Source: CAZLPW01 sp964561495 (GTDB taxonomy: Bacteria > Fidelibacterota > Marinisomatia > Marinisomatales > UBA1611). Taken from it: 33,706 nt of DNA. This document shows positions 16,588-28,100 of this stretch, one piece after another. Each line of letters begins with the position of its first letter. The first letter of the stretch is position 1. The DNA lies in NCBI GenBank assembly GCA_964561495.1, contig CAZLPW010000019.1:1-33706 (forward strand), read 5' to 3'. Under the pieces are notes generated by a model. It was not told where the DNA came from and did no database searches. It saw only the letters and a list, made by a program, of their open reading frames with translations. The translations under genes and the position numbers were made by a program.

Positions 16588-17919
16588 TTATTTCAGTAAG
16601 ACCATTCTATGTGAGAATGAATTAGAACCATTAACAATCCTACAAAAATAAACCCCCGAAACCATTCTATTGTGATCATCATTTAACCCATTCCAGACTA
16701 TTTTTTTCCATGTTTCTCCTTGATAAACATTACCATAAAATAATTGCCTAACTTTTCGTCCGCTAATATCTAGCACCGATACATCTACCTGACCTGATTC
16801 AGGTATATAAACCAGGATTGTAGTTTCTGGATTAAATGGGTTTGGAAAGTTAACAACTGGATTTTCAGGGATTATTCGATTGTCATTAGAAAAAATTTCC
16901 AAAGAATTAGTATACTTATATATTTTTCTTCCGCAAGAAAAGCCCTCTCCATTTTCAAAAAATTGAAATCTATTTACTCTACTTCCAAACTCTGCAGAGT
17001 TCCAACTTTCACCACCGTCTTCTGTAAAATATGTAGGATTAGAACTATTCCCACCTATCCACCCAAGAGTATCATTTAGAAAGCCTATTCCCTGGACAAA
17101 ATAATAATCTTCAAGGAATAACTTTTCTTCCCAAAACTCACCACCATCCATAGTTTTTATAAAATAAATAGGGGCCTCATAGTTTCTTTGCAAAGATACG
17201 TATCCGACATTTTTAGAAGGAAAATTAATTTTCCATGCCTTCTCTCCATACCTTGATGTAATTATCATTGTCTCCCAGTTTTGACCTCCATCAGTTGTCC
17301 TTAATACAATCGCATTGGAAGCTTCATGGTCTATGCTTGTAGCACCAATAACAAATCCCGTGTCTTTATTAAAAAAATACAAATCAATTAGGCTCGCAGA
17401 GTATTCACTCATATCATTAGAAATCCAATTTTGACCCCCGTCTTCAGTCTTAATAAAAAAGGCTGGACCACGAACCCGACCAACACCGTAGATAGTATTT
17501 ACATCCAACTTTTGAAGTCCACAAATTCCATTCGGTGTAGGACCAATAAATTCATTATGTGGTGTCCAGTTTATTCCGCCATCAGAGGTTTTGTATAGGT
17601 TAGTTGAATCAGCTGAACCAAACTCACCTATTCCAACGGTACCAGCCCAACCTCGGAGCTCATCTAAAAATGTGATAGCTCTAAAGTGAGTCTCTCCTTG
17701 CTCAATTTGCAGGGTCCATGTCGATCCTCCGTCTTCAGTAGAATAAATTTGACCCCAACCATTCGCTGTCCAACCTCGGTTATTATTTAAAAAATATATA
17801 TCATTAAACCTTGAAGCCTCAGGAGAATTAGGAAGATCAACCCACTGATTTATCTGTCCAAAGATGGTTCCTATAGAAAAAAAAAGAAAGGCTATTAGCC
17901 TACTAAAAATTGTAACCAA
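16588..17919 (-). CDS. Secreted YCF48/BNR-repeat propeller protein with T9SS signal
   Basis: A 443-residue exported protein. After a signal peptide (ending TIFGQ) come six Asp-box-like repeats, x-T-x-DGG-x-x-W: TEDGGSTW, TSDGGINW, TEDGGQNW, TTDGGQNW, TMDGGEFW and TEDGGESW, each followed by a GW or GYV strand. This is the pattern of a sialidase/YCF48-type beta-propeller. No sialidase active-site set was recognised, so an enzymatic role is not claimed. The C-terminus carries NFPNPFNPETTI and a final HRMVLLK, a T9SS sorting domain. The start is TTG inside the end of the PorV-like gene (17-base overlap). It is the last gene of the operon that begins at 24990. Confidence 0.85.
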   Translation of the reverse strand: MVTIFSRLIAFLFFSIGTIFGQINQWVDLPNSPEASRFNDIYFLNNNRGWTANGWGQIYSTEDGGSTWTLQIEQGETHFRAITFLDELRGWAGTVGIGEFGSADSTNLYKTSDGGINWTPHNEFIGPTPNGICGLQKLDVNTIYGVGRVRGPAFFIKTEDGGQNWISNDMSEYSASLIDLYFFNKDTGFVIGATSIDHEASNAIVLRTTDGGQNWETMIITSRYGEKAWKINFPSKNVGYVSLQRNYEAPIYFIKTMDGGEFWEEKLFLEDYYFVQGIGFLNDTLGWIGGNSSNPTYFTEDGGESWNSAEFGSRVNRFQFFENGEGFSCGRKIYKYTNSLEIFSNDNRIIPENPVVNFPNPFNPETTILVYIPESGQVDVSVLDISGRKVRQLFYGNVYQGETWKKIVWNGLNDDHNRMVSGVYFCRIVNGSNSFSHRMVLLK

Positions 17920-18955
17920 GTGATATTCGTTTAATAACCCCTAAAGGTCCGAAATCGGCTGCTGAGTATTCTATGTTTAGTGTGGTAGAGGTTCTAAACA
18001 CGCGATAGTTTAGACCAGCTCCAAAAGTGGGACCTTCAATTGAATCTTTTTTACCATATGAAGGATAGCCAGCACGAACAAATACTAGATCATTAAAACC
18101 AGCCTCAAAACCAAAGTTTAAATACTCAAAGTTATCATTAGGGTGGACTGCATCTACAGCAAACATAGTACTTATATTTTTAGTTTTAATTAAATAACCA
18201 CCAATACCAACCCTGAAAAACAATGGTAAAGGATAAGAGTCTGTCTGATATTCCGCATTAACAAATTCTACATTCCCCTGATTATTTGGATCAGGATCAA
18301 CACTGATATTCATATCTCTACCTGAAAGAGATAAATCATTTCCAAAGTTCGATATACTAGCACCCAATAATACATCTCTAATTGGGGTCTTATATTGGAC
18401 ACCTATATCAGTCGCAATGGTTTGCCCAGATGAATGCCATATCCTTTGTCTTACATTTTTTATACTCGCCCCAAGAGATAATCTATCAGTTAGGCTTTTA
18501 GCAAATGTTAGGCCAATAGAAAGGTCTTGGGCATTAAATTTTTCACCTGTCCCCTGTGGATTTTCTACAGTTCTAACCAAATCATCAGGGGTAGAAAGCA
18601 TAGTCATAGAAAGAGACATCACCCCAACACCAGACCATGAAAAGCCGAAGGCTCCAAAATGGTAATCAGTACCAGCTAGCCAGTCATAATTTTCAAAATA
18701 AACTTGAACTCCTTGCAATCGTGCGATTCCAGCAGGATTCCAATAGCTACTAGTTAGATCAGAGCAAAGAGCAACATTTGCTCCTCCCATTGACGTGCCT
18801 CTACCTCCGGTACTTATTTTTAGAAATTGTGCAGCCGTTGTACCCCTCTTTGAAATACTTTGATTATTTTCTAACTGACCAAATAAACTTGGCCCAATTA
18901 CAAAATAATTAATAATTATTGCAAGGAGGATTCGCTTTAATCTTTTTATAATCAT
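17903..18955 (-). CDS. PorV/PorQ-family outer-membrane protein
   Basis: A 350-residue predicted outer-membrane beta-barrel. A signal peptide (ending SLFGQ) is followed by the family's N-terminal signature TAAQFLKISTGGRGTSMGGA and SYWNPAGIARL. Alternating amphipathic strands follow, ending with aromatic LGYNF at the C-terminus. PorV and PorQ are outer-membrane partners of the type IX secretion system that bind T9SS cargo C-terminal domains, so this protein may help export the sorted proteins in this window. It overlaps the preceding gene by four bases (ATGA) and the following gene by 17, showing tight co-transcription. Confidence 0.85.
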   Translation of the reverse strand: MIIKRLKRILLAIIINYFVIGPSLFGQLENNQSISKRGTTAAQFLKISTGGRGTSMGGANVALCSDLTSSYWNPAGIARLQGVQVYFENYDWLAGTDYHFGAFGFSWSGVGVMSLSMTMLSTPDDLVRTVENPQGTGEKFNAQDLSIGLTFAKSLTDRLSLGASIKNVRQRIWHSSGQTIATDIGVQYKTPIRDVLLGASISNFGNDLSLSGRDMNISVDPDPNNQGNVEFVNAEYQTDSYPLPLFFRVGIGGYLIKTKNISTMFAVDAVHPNDNFEYLNFGFEAGFNDLVFVRAGYPSYGKKDSIEGPTFGAGLNYRVFRTSTTLNIEYSAADFGPLGVIKRISLGYNF

Positions 18956-21900
18956 TTTATAACCGCAAACCTTCCAACAGCCTCATTCCCCATTTCACTC
19001 TTTACATGAAATATGTATATCCCAAACGATACTGGAAAATTATCCGAAGAAGTTAAGTCCCAATATTCTATGCCATCCTCAATATCTCCTTTATGCTCTA
19101 GAGTCCTAACAAGGTCTCCAGTAATAGTGTAAATATTGATTGTGCATTTTGAAGGTAGATTAGCAAAATAAACCCTCTTTGAACCTCGATCTTTGGGATT
19201 CTGAAAGTCTAAGGGTTCTATATTACTCGAAACAACATAGGGATTAGGAACAACATAGATATTATCCATATTATTTTTCTCTACCAATTGACGTTCTGTA
19301 GAAGATGAGGTGGAAAAGGTAAAAATGTCATCAGAAAATGCCCTACTTGTGTGGATATAAAAAACATCTCCAGCTGCTGGCGGGACCGACACATCATAAA
19401 CAGAGGGCTCATAAAAAGTGATCTCCCAGGATGATGCCGATGTGATCGTATCTTGGAGAATCACTATTCGCTCACCTGGATTCCAAATACTATCACTCGC
19501 AACTGTCTCAATTAAAATAACTGGTAATTTTTTTTGTTCATAGCCAGGTGTAACCTCCCATATTTCAAAATTGGCCTGTACATACTCAAAACCAGGACGG
19601 AAATTGGAAGTAACTGGGCTGTCAAACCAGCGAATCTCATAATCTGCTGGATACATTTTTGCAGGTATATTATTAAAAGGCTTAACAAGCCAGGTCCAAT
19701 TAGTAGGACTGTATTGGTTCCACCTCGTCTTATTGGTATCAAGTTTTAATTCATGATTTTGAACAACAAGCGTCATCCCATCAAAGATAGGGTTACCCTC
19801 TTCTGATAATAGTTTATTGCTATTTCGGATGGGAAAATATCGATAGGTTGCTACAACCGCCTGCCCCTCTAATATAGATCCCTCATTTCGAATAAAAATT
19901 TGACCATCTTCATCATAGAGATCATAATCAACTCCAATTATGTAACCATNNNNNNNNNNNNNAATGAAGCCAAAGAAAAAACAGTTGAGTCAGCATTTTT
20001 TTGAGATAATTTAGAATATTGCCCTAGACGAACGCTTATCGTATCAGATAATTCCTTTAGATCCAATAGACTATATTCTAGATCTTCACCATTTTCATTG
20101 AAAACTAGATTGTATTCGTTATCTCCCTCTACCGCGGTATGGTCTATTATTTCAACTATAATATCACCTGTACCCTTGCCTTGAGCCTGCGTTATCCCAG
20201 GTTCGTTTATTGATGATTCAACATATCCAGCAGTAGGAGCTTTTGGAATAATTTGGATTGTATTTACATCAAGCAGAATTTCATTTGTCTCAGGATTGAG
20301 CGTAATAGTTTTAGAACATTCAGCGGGTGCGACCTGTAGATCCTGATCACCATGATCATATGAAACAACAGCATAATAATATGTTTGACCGTTAATTACA
20401 TTATTTGAATCAATAAAAACATGTCTAAGACCAGTGTTATCACCCAGATTGTATTTTACACCTCTACCAGTAAATTCAATTGTGCTTAATCCAAAATAGT
20501 CATTGACTAAGTCAAAACGAGCAGGAGCACCATCAACAGTTTTTAGCGGCTCAAAAAGAAACTTAGATCCGTTTGCGTCAGTAATTGTTTGCTGATCAAG
20601 AAATGATGGATCCATGGATCTATAAATAACGTAGCCTTCAAAATCATATGTTTCCGTAATCGGATCAAAAGAACTCTCGGCAACATCATCCCAATATAGA
20701 GTGACTCTTTCATCACCTGGGATTGCTGTTACATTTGGTTTTTCTGGTGGCTTTGCGAATTGGTAATTTTTTTCATAGATATCCTGAGCAGTAACCGCAT
20801 TCAAGGTTAGGTCATCATAATCCTGACCAACAATAAGAGCAATACTAAATCTACGAGAATCTCCTGCTGGAAGGTTAATAGGACCAGAGCTATAGATGAA
20901 AATATAGTCACCAGCCTGAACAGAGTTTGCAGAGTCAAACACGCCTGGGATTAAATAGTTTTCATAAATAAATTGATCATTTGATATTCTATTCTGGCTC
21001 GTAAATGGAGGTGACGCAAATCCAGTTAAACCCACCATGTCTGACTCATCCAGATCAGTCCAATCTATATTTGGCTCACCAGGACGACGAAGATCAAAAG
21101 GATCACCTGGGGTTGGGACACCATCATCCTCTCCCTCATCACCAGTATTCGGAACTCCATCAATCCCTATGTCATGCTTTTCTATATTCCAATCATTGTC
21201 TTCATCAATACCATTATCCTGAGACTCATCGATTAACCCATCTCCATCATTGTCTATACCATCATAGGGTTGGCCTGGACTTTCCAAAAATTTATAGCCA
21301 AAATACCCAGGTGTATTTCCTACCACATCAGAGACACCATCTTCATCCCAACAGTATACCATATTTAGGTCTTTATCAAAATATGATAAATCATCCTGCC
21401 AGTTTGATGGCCCTCCCACGTGTGGATCTCCCCACATTCCAAAGGTAACCTCATTAAGGTCCTTATCGCTCTTATTTGTAACCTTAAAAATTAAAAATAT
21501 AATATCCTCAGCTAGAGGATTTGCCCACTGGTAATATCTTGACTCAATCTCGACCCCTAGACCACGCCTTAATGAATCATTAACAAATGGATAGTATTCA
21601 AACTCTTTATTTGTTCGGTCATCAACAACGAAAAAAGATTCTAGGTCAGAGTTAGAGGCTCCCTGCCTGAGCGCACCAGGCCAAACATAATCCTTCAAGT
21701 TTTCATTATACCATCCAAATGGCCAGCTATCAGGTTTTCCATCACCATCACGGTCAAGGTCATTATTCGTTGGGATATTATCGCTATTGGGGTCCGCATA
21801 AGGAACTGTCAGATTATCATTAAAGGCTAGTGGCTTCCATCCATAAAATTCGGTTCCATCGGGTGATACCTCTCCACCAAGTGAAGCTAGTCCATCACTA

Positions 21901-22334
21901 ATGACTCTTGCATACCAAGTCGTATCTCCATCACTATTTACCTTTGGATAGCTATCTTGGTGTATAGAGGATTCTACCTCAACCTCTGCGCATATAAATG
22001 GTCCAAACTCATATCCATATCCTAGTCCCTCCCAAATAATATCTGTGACTCTGTTTCCAGGGCTAGATATTGAGCCATAGTTCCAAATCTCCGTAGTTAT
22101 TTTGTTCCCATTAAGTATTGCCTTCTGAATGCGAAGTAATTGAGGATCATCTTCATCCGCAAATCTTTCAAGAAAAATATTTTCTCTCCACTTGTTATAC
22201 CTAGAATGATCACGTTTTGACCATTCTTTTTCGGGCCCATTTTTATACCAATCAATATCTTTATTCAATAACCACTGCGGATACAAAAATGATGAGATTA
22301 ATATAAAAGATAGTAGTTTTGATCTCAGCTTCAT
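18952..22334 (-). CDS. Large secreted FN3/Ca-binding-repeat protein, split by an assembly gap
   Basis: A single gene of about 1130 codons interrupted by 13 Ns at 19950-19962. The minus-strand frame is open from ATG 22334 to the gap. After the gap the frame offset by one is open from the gap edge to 18952, so the true gap is probably 14 bases or another length of form 3n+2, not 13. The protein has a signal peptide (ending LYPQ), EF-hand/thrombospondin-3-like acidic stretches (DLDRDGDGKPD at 192-202; DNDGDGLIDE later), an FN3-like module beginning PEKPNVTAIPGDERVTLYW, and a C-terminal domain with VVPNPYVVSSN and a final GRFAVIK resembling sorting domains. No enzymatic motif was seen. It starts two bases after the TonB-receptor stop and overlaps the PorV-like gene, so it is probably a surface partner of both. 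Confidence 0.8.
19950..19962. other. Assembly gap (13 Ns) inside a coding region
   Basis: Thirteen undetermined bases. The reading frames on the two sides of the gap differ by one. A translation that runs straight through ends in a false stop at 19938, and the second half would be mis-called as a separate gene starting at 19776. The run length is not a reliable size for the missing sequence. Confidence 0.97.
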
Positions 22335-22335
22335 A

Positions 22336-24990
22336 CTAAAAGTCTAAAGATATACCCAGTTTATAAGATCTCGGAGCTGAATAATAATGAGGCCTTGTTA
22401 CGTAATCCTGCCAGGTATGTATGCCTGGCTCACCATAGTGAGATTTAAATTCTTCAGTCTCTTGGCTACTCCGATATTCATAGGTGTATCCAGCTGATCC
22501 TGTATCATCAAAAACATATCGCTCATTTCGAATATCGAATACATTATAAACCCTTGCAAAAAATGATACCGTCAATCTTTTAACATTCACCCTTCTTTCT
22601 ATCTTCATATCCAGATTACGCTGGACTGGTTTTCGTCCACTATTTGGTTGAGGAACATAATTAGCAAGAGGTATTGATGGAGTATATGGCCAGCCAGTAG
22701 ATATTTTCCCGATAAGACCCAGTGTCGTCCCTCCTGGATCTCCTATTATAACTGTCGCATTTAAAAGATGTGACTGGTCCCAAGAGAGGGGCACAATTCT
22801 CTTTTCCTCAGACAATCCACTAAGAGTGCTATAATAAAATGATCCTGAACTTACTGAGTTTCCCTCTGACTTTTGGTAGGTATAATCTAACCAGAGACTA
22901 GTCTTTGAGATAGGATCATACCTTTTTGTTAATGAAAAGGTTAATCCCCTAGAGCTTCCGTAGTCTTTGTTGAGGTAGATAGCATAGTTTGAAGGTCCAT
23001 ATTTAGGACTATCATATCGAATACTCTGTAAGGCCAACAACTCTCGTATATCCTTATAAAACAAATTAATATCCATTCCAATTAGGCTGCCAAACTGCTG
23101 CTGGAAACCAAACTCATATAACACTGTTTTTTCAGGCTTAAGATTTGAATATCCAACCGTAGGCGTTAAGCCCGCACCAAAATAACTTTCTCGATATAAA
23201 TTTCTAAGAGTAGGCATCTGATAAAAATGACCATATGAAAAATGAAAAATACCTTTATCCGTTATCGGTAGAGAAACACCAACGCGAGGGGAAATCATTT
23301 TTTTATCGGAGGATTTTGTTTTTCCTTCTTCTGGACTAATAAGATCTGAGATAGAAGAATCGCTCGGGATAAAAGCATCATATCGAATCCCTAGATTCAT
23401 TATCATTGAACTATATTCCATTTTATCCTGTACATAGGCAGAATACTGAAGCGCTTCTTTATCATAAAATATATGATAGGGAGATTCATTCTCAGGCAAG
23501 ACTGTTGGTTCTTGATAGTTTTGATTATAAAGAACCGTAAGGTTCCTTTCTTGTAGATTGTCTTTCCGATAGCTGATGCCTGTTTTTATCTCGTGTCTGT
23601 TATTCATCTGACGCGTAAAATCAAATTTCCCACCAATCGAACCAGAAATTCGGTAAGTATGACCCATCTGAGTACCACCAAACAAGAAAGTAGCGGAGGT
23701 AGGTTCAGTATTTATAAAATCCGTATTTACGTAACGACTGTCAGTGGTATCCTTGTATAAATAATTCTTATAATCTGTTCCACTAACAAATACATTTGCC
23801 TCGTAAAAGCTTTTGGGAGAAAGTGAATGATTAATTTTTATTGAGTGATTATTATTAGAAGAAAATCCAGTACCAACCCCATCAGGATTATACTTATAGG
23901 CGTGAACATAACTCTTACTCTCTGAGCCTGAAAGAATAGATTGAGTAGAAATTTTTATTCTTGGTGAAACTCTTAGAGTGACCTTCGATAAAAAATTTGA
24001 ACTCTTACTTGGATTCATAGGAACATAGCTGCTATCTCCTGTCATCTGTATAAACCAATCTCCATTTGGTGGGAAATATGCAAAATCAGATGGATTGTGC
24101 TCTCTTATTCCATATAGATAGCCCTCTGTCTCATTTGTACGCAGAGATATATTAAACGTAAGTCTGTCACCCAAAAAAGGCAGAACTGGACCAGAGATAA
24201 ATCCATCAAACGTACGATTAGCTGAAAAACTTTGATTATCAATGTTTGGAAAAATATCATTTTCAGAAGAGTTATAATCACCTGTGTAATAGGAAACACT
24301 ACCGTCATAGTCTCTGCCCCCATCCTTAATCTTTACATTTACCACACCACTCATTGCATTCCCATATTCAGCGTTAAAAGCACCACTAACTAGTTTCATT
24401 TCTTCAAGAGCACGATTGCTAACATTCACCGAAAGTGAATTTGTATAAAAGGGGTTCGAAACTGAAACACCATCAATAAAATAGCCAACCTCATTGCTTC
24501 TACCACCCCTTACGTGCAACGCTCCACTTGCGCTCTGGTTAACTCCTGCGTGAGTCGCTAAAACACCGAGAAAAGATTCGACAGGCATATCAGCAATTTC
24601 CTTCGCGGTTGTCACCCTCTGGGATGCTGTTAAATCTTTCTGCACTAAAGGCCTATCCGCAACAACTACAACCTCCTGGCCCTCGACAACTGCCTCCTCA
24701 AGCTGAAAATTAATTTCCGTAGTCTGCTCGGTAGTCACGCGAACATCCTTCATAGTAATCGTGGCAAAACCAATCGCATCAACACGAACCGTATAGGTTC
24801 CTGGCGGAACATTGATTATCAAAAAGTCTCCATTATCATCTGTGGCCGCACCTAGGTAACTATCAACCAAAACAACATTTACCCCTACCGCTGGTGCAGA
24901 ATCCATCTTCTGAGTTACACTACCCGAGATCTTTCCATTCGAGGCAAATATAATTCCTGAAAAGCTGATAAATAGAAATAATAGTCTCAT
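22336..24990 (-). CDS. TonB-dependent receptor with carboxypeptidase-regulatory-like domain
   Basis: An 884-residue outer-membrane receptor. A signal peptide (ending IIFAS) is followed by a carboxypeptidase-regulatory-like Ig domain (about 19-95; SGSVTQKMDSAPAVGVNVVL, VPPGTYTVRVDAIGF), then a plug domain (about 120-220; LHVRGGRSNEVGYFIDGVSV) and a C-terminal beta-barrel ending SYKLGISLDF with a terminal Phe. Such receptors use TonB energy to import bulky ligands. It is the first gene of a compact operon whose next gene begins two bases after its stop; the operon also encodes a large secreted protein and a PorV-like protein. This suggests a surface-binding/uptake system, but there is no SusD and the ligand cannot be read. 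A terminator separates it from the upstream FG-GAP gene. Confidence 0.9.
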   Translation of the reverse strand: MRLLFLFISFSGIIFASNGKISGSVTQKMDSAPAVGVNVVLVDSYLGAATDDNGDFLIINVPPGTYTVRVDAIGFATITMKDVRVTTEQTTEINFQLEEAVVEGQEVVVVADRPLVQKDLTASQRVTTAKEIADMPVESFLGVLATHAGVNQSASGALHVRGGRSNEVGYFIDGVSVSNPFYTNSLSVNVSNRALEEMKLVSGAFNAEYGNAMSGVVNVKIKDGGRDYDGSVSYYTGDYNSSENDIFPNIDNQSFSANRTFDGFISGPVLPFLGDRLTFNISLRTNETEGYLYGIREHNPSDFAYFPPNGDWFIQMTGDSSYVPMNPSKSSNFLSKVTLRVSPRIKISTQSILSGSESKSYVHAYKYNPDGVGTGFSSNNNHSIKINHSLSPKSFYEANVFVSGTDYKNYLYKDTTDSRYVNTDFINTEPTSATFLFGGTQMGHTYRISGSIGGKFDFTRQMNNRHEIKTGISYRKDNLQERNLTVLYNQNYQEPTVLPENESPYHIFYDKEALQYSAYVQDKMEYSSMIMNLGIRYDAFIPSDSSISDLISPEEGKTKSSDKKMISPRVGVSLPITDKGIFHFSYGHFYQMPTLRNLYRESYFGAGLTPTVGYSNLKPEKTVLYEFGFQQQFGSLIGMDINLFYKDIRELLALQSIRYDSPKYGPSNYAIYLNKDYGSSRGLTFSLTKRYDPISKTSLWLDYTYQKSEGNSVSSGSFYYSTLSGLSEEKRIVPLSWDQSHLLNATVIIGDPGGTTLGLIGKISTGWPYTPSIPLANYVPQPNSGRKPVQRNLDMKIERRVNVKRLTVSFFARVYNVFDIRNERYVFDDTGSAGYTYEYRSSQETEEFKSHYGEPGIHTWQDYVTRPHYYSAPRSYKLGISLDF

Positions 24991-25036
24991 ACTATAATTT
25001 TTTTCAATAAAATCTAATTGAGTGAATTAAAATAAA

Positions 25037-25068
25037 AAAAGGGGGAGCCTAAAGAAGCTCCCCCTTTT
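25037..25068 (-). terminator. Strong intrinsic terminator of the FG-GAP gene
   Basis: AAAAGGGGGAGC and GCTCCCCCTTTT form a 12-pair stem with an eight-base loop (ctaaagaa), 35 bases past the stop codon at 25103. On the minus strand the stem ends in a T run. It separates the FG-GAP gene from the TonB-receptor operon. It is one of only two convincing terminators in the window. Confidence 0.92.
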
Positions 25069-25102
25069 ATGCTTATTTAATATAGTCTTTAACCTTTCTA
25101 GA

Positions 25103-28100
25103 CTATTTTACAAGCGTCATAGTTTTTACTTTCTTTGCACCTGCCCACTCTAGACTGTACAGATACATACCAGTTGACACTTTGTTCCCTAAGTGATTTT
25201 TACCATCCCAAACAACCTTATGGGTTCCAGCGTTTACCATCTGATTATTTACTAAGGTTCTAACCAGCTGTCCAGTAACGTTGTATACCTTTACGGATAC
25301 CTTCCGGTTGATAGGAACCGCATACTCAATAGTAGTATTTGGGTTAAACGGATTTGGATAGTTCTGCGCCAAGCGATACTGCTCTGGAGTAATAAAAGTA
25401 ACTGGCTCATCAGTATCAAGCTGCGCTGTAGAATTCTCTAGTATTATGAACGCCCAAGGCTTTTCATTTGCAACCGTTGATACTGTGGTATCATATTGAG
25501 ATGTATTTGCGTTCCATGCATAGCTAGTATGGGTTAGGCTATCTGGCACACCTTGAAATGATACAAGAAGCTCCTTCTGTCCATCCATATCAAAATCTAA
25601 GGATACGTTATCCCAATGTGTCATTACCTTAGAAGCAAAACCCCACTTTTGAGCATAGGTAGTTGTTGTCGCTCCAGTCTCATCCGTGGTTGTGGTTGTG
25701 TTTGCGACATCCAACTCACCATAGTAAACCACATGCTCTAAATAGCTAGATGCAGATGAAGGGTCTCCGCTAAGGTATTCCATAGCGGTTATGTTTGGAG
25801 GTGATCCACCAACAAATAATGTTTGCGACTCACTTCCATTATAGCCACCATCACCAACATCACCAATAAACTGACCAACCTTAGTTCCTATTTTCTTTAC
25901 ATGATCCTGATTAACGGTCAGCACATCATCGCCGCTGTCATAGTCAACAACGTAAACATCACCTGATCCAACACCCCAAGATCCCATACTTGAGAAGAAA
26001 ACCTCATCATTTCCATCATGATCAATATCCTTGGCATAACCACCCCATATAGAGTATTGGTCATTGGCTGTTGCCTTGTAGTAGGCACCATCCGCATTCG
26101 GATCTGCAAGAGAATATGCATCTGGACCGGTAGAAGTAATATTATAAAAATGGAAATTATTCCAGGTATGGTTCACTATCTCATGGTGTCCATCTCCATC
26201 TAAGTCAGCAGGAGTAGCATCAAGTGGTGATCCTCCACCATAGTCACTCCTATTAACAAAGAACTCAGTGTTCCATGTGTTAATATAACCAGCGCCAGCG
26301 TTGTGAACAATATCATCACCAGCGGCAAGAGAAACAATCAGCGTTCCACGAGGGTTACCTCTTCGAATTGCTGAGATGAATTCCTGCTGCCCATCTCCAT
26401 CTACATCAGCTATTCTGACCGTGTGATGATCGCCACGAAAGTCCGCACCATATGATTCAGTACCTGGTCCATCTGCAGCACAACATGTATCAATCTCATT
26501 GGTTATGATGGATGAGAAGGTTGTTCCATAGTTGTCACTACCAACTACACCATCCCACTCATAAACGTGCCAACCTTCAGCATCTGACTGACTTGAAGCA
26601 AAAACAATCTCATGCTTACCATCTCCATCTAAATCACCAACTCCCTGTGCTCTAGGGCTAGCGCCATGGTTTACAGTCTCAATCACTGGAGATGTCCAGA
26701 CAACGTCAAAAGCGTTATTGGCCGCACTATATTCATACACAATTACCCTGTGTCCAGCGTAATCATTTGCGATTACCTCTTGGATTCCATCCTGATCCAT
26801 ATCCATCCCACCTATTACAGCTCTTGGATTGTTTGGCTCTGATGCAAAAATTGAGTCAACATCTGCTCTATTACTTGTGGCAGCAATTGACCACCCTGCA
26901 GCCAAATGATTTTGTTCATTCCCACCATTAGAGTCCCAGCCATATTGGTCATTATCTAAAACAAAGATCTGAGGCTGGTCTGCGTTGGATGCATAGAGAT
27001 TCGTAAGAACAACCTCGTGGTTTCCATCACCATCAAGGTCGCTATCAGAGATATCAAGCGGATAGAATCTATCGCCTGGCTCTCCTTTGCTCTCAAAAAT
27101 AGTTGAGACAGCGTAGTTAGCTTCATTTGTAGGATCTCCGCCCATGTACTCCATACGCACAACGGTTTCGTGCGTTCCTGTGGTAGCAATAATATCTGGT
27201 TTACCATCTCCATCAATATCACCCATGTCACTTCCACGGTTACGAAGACCAAATCTCATAACCTCATGAAAATCTGAAGCAGCAATCTGGCCAGCTCCCT
27301 CAGTAACAACAGGCATCATCTGCAGATCATCTACATAAAAAGATCCATGATCATCGTTACTTGGCTGAGAATGCATCACACCGACTTGTACAATGGCCGT
27401 ACCCTGTGGAACAGCACAATGCAGCTCTTTGTGATGCCACTCATCTGGAGCAGCGCCGACAAAGTCTACACTTTGCATACCAATCCAAGCATAACCAGGT
27501 CCGAAATATTTTGCAAAAAGAACACCCTTTGATGCTCCTTGGCTTAGGTCATCAGCGGAGTTTGTATAAAACTCAGCAGAAAGATGAAAATGAGACCCTG
27601 GCGCAATCGCGTTATCTCCCTCATATAGAAAAAAAGCATTGTTCTCACTGGCTGCTCCTGTATAAAGGCCCCAAATCTTTAGGGAAGAATCACCTTCAAA
27701 GGCTGTAAAGGTACTGTCCGTATTAAACATGGTCTCACCCGTACCAACAACATCCATGTTTGATGCAGGGTCTGGGTAAAATCCCCAACCTTCGGTACCA
27801 CTCTCGACACCACCATTAGTAAGCGCATTAGGGCCAACACTATCTAAGGCAGTATTGTGATAAAAATATAGTTTACCATCAGTCATTGGAAACCAAGCAT
27901 CAAGGTCTGAGTCACCATCAACATCATTAAAAGCAAAACCACTTCGTCTAAAAGAGCCTGGGTCACCATCAGGAAGAATAGCATCTAGATCAGATGCCAT
28001 GACATATGTGTCTGCTCCAGTAGCTTCAAAAATGGTCATACTGAAACCGTTCCAAGTATTTACCCAGATCTCATGGAGACCATCAGCGTCTGAATCAACA

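Noticed and set aside
16588..17919. YCF48-like protein as a true sialidase
   Set aside because: Asp-box repeats are present, but I could not find the Arg triad or catalytic Tyr/Glu set of sialidases.
21005..21448. 147-codon plus-strand open frame
   Set aside because: It is antisense to the large secreted protein, rich in His/Leu/Pro from the complementary Asp/Gly codons, has no domain or ribosome site, and is a shadow frame.
19938..22334. A complete gene ending in MVT
   Set aside because: The end is produced by reading through 13 Ns in a fixed frame; the real frame continues on the other side of the gap.
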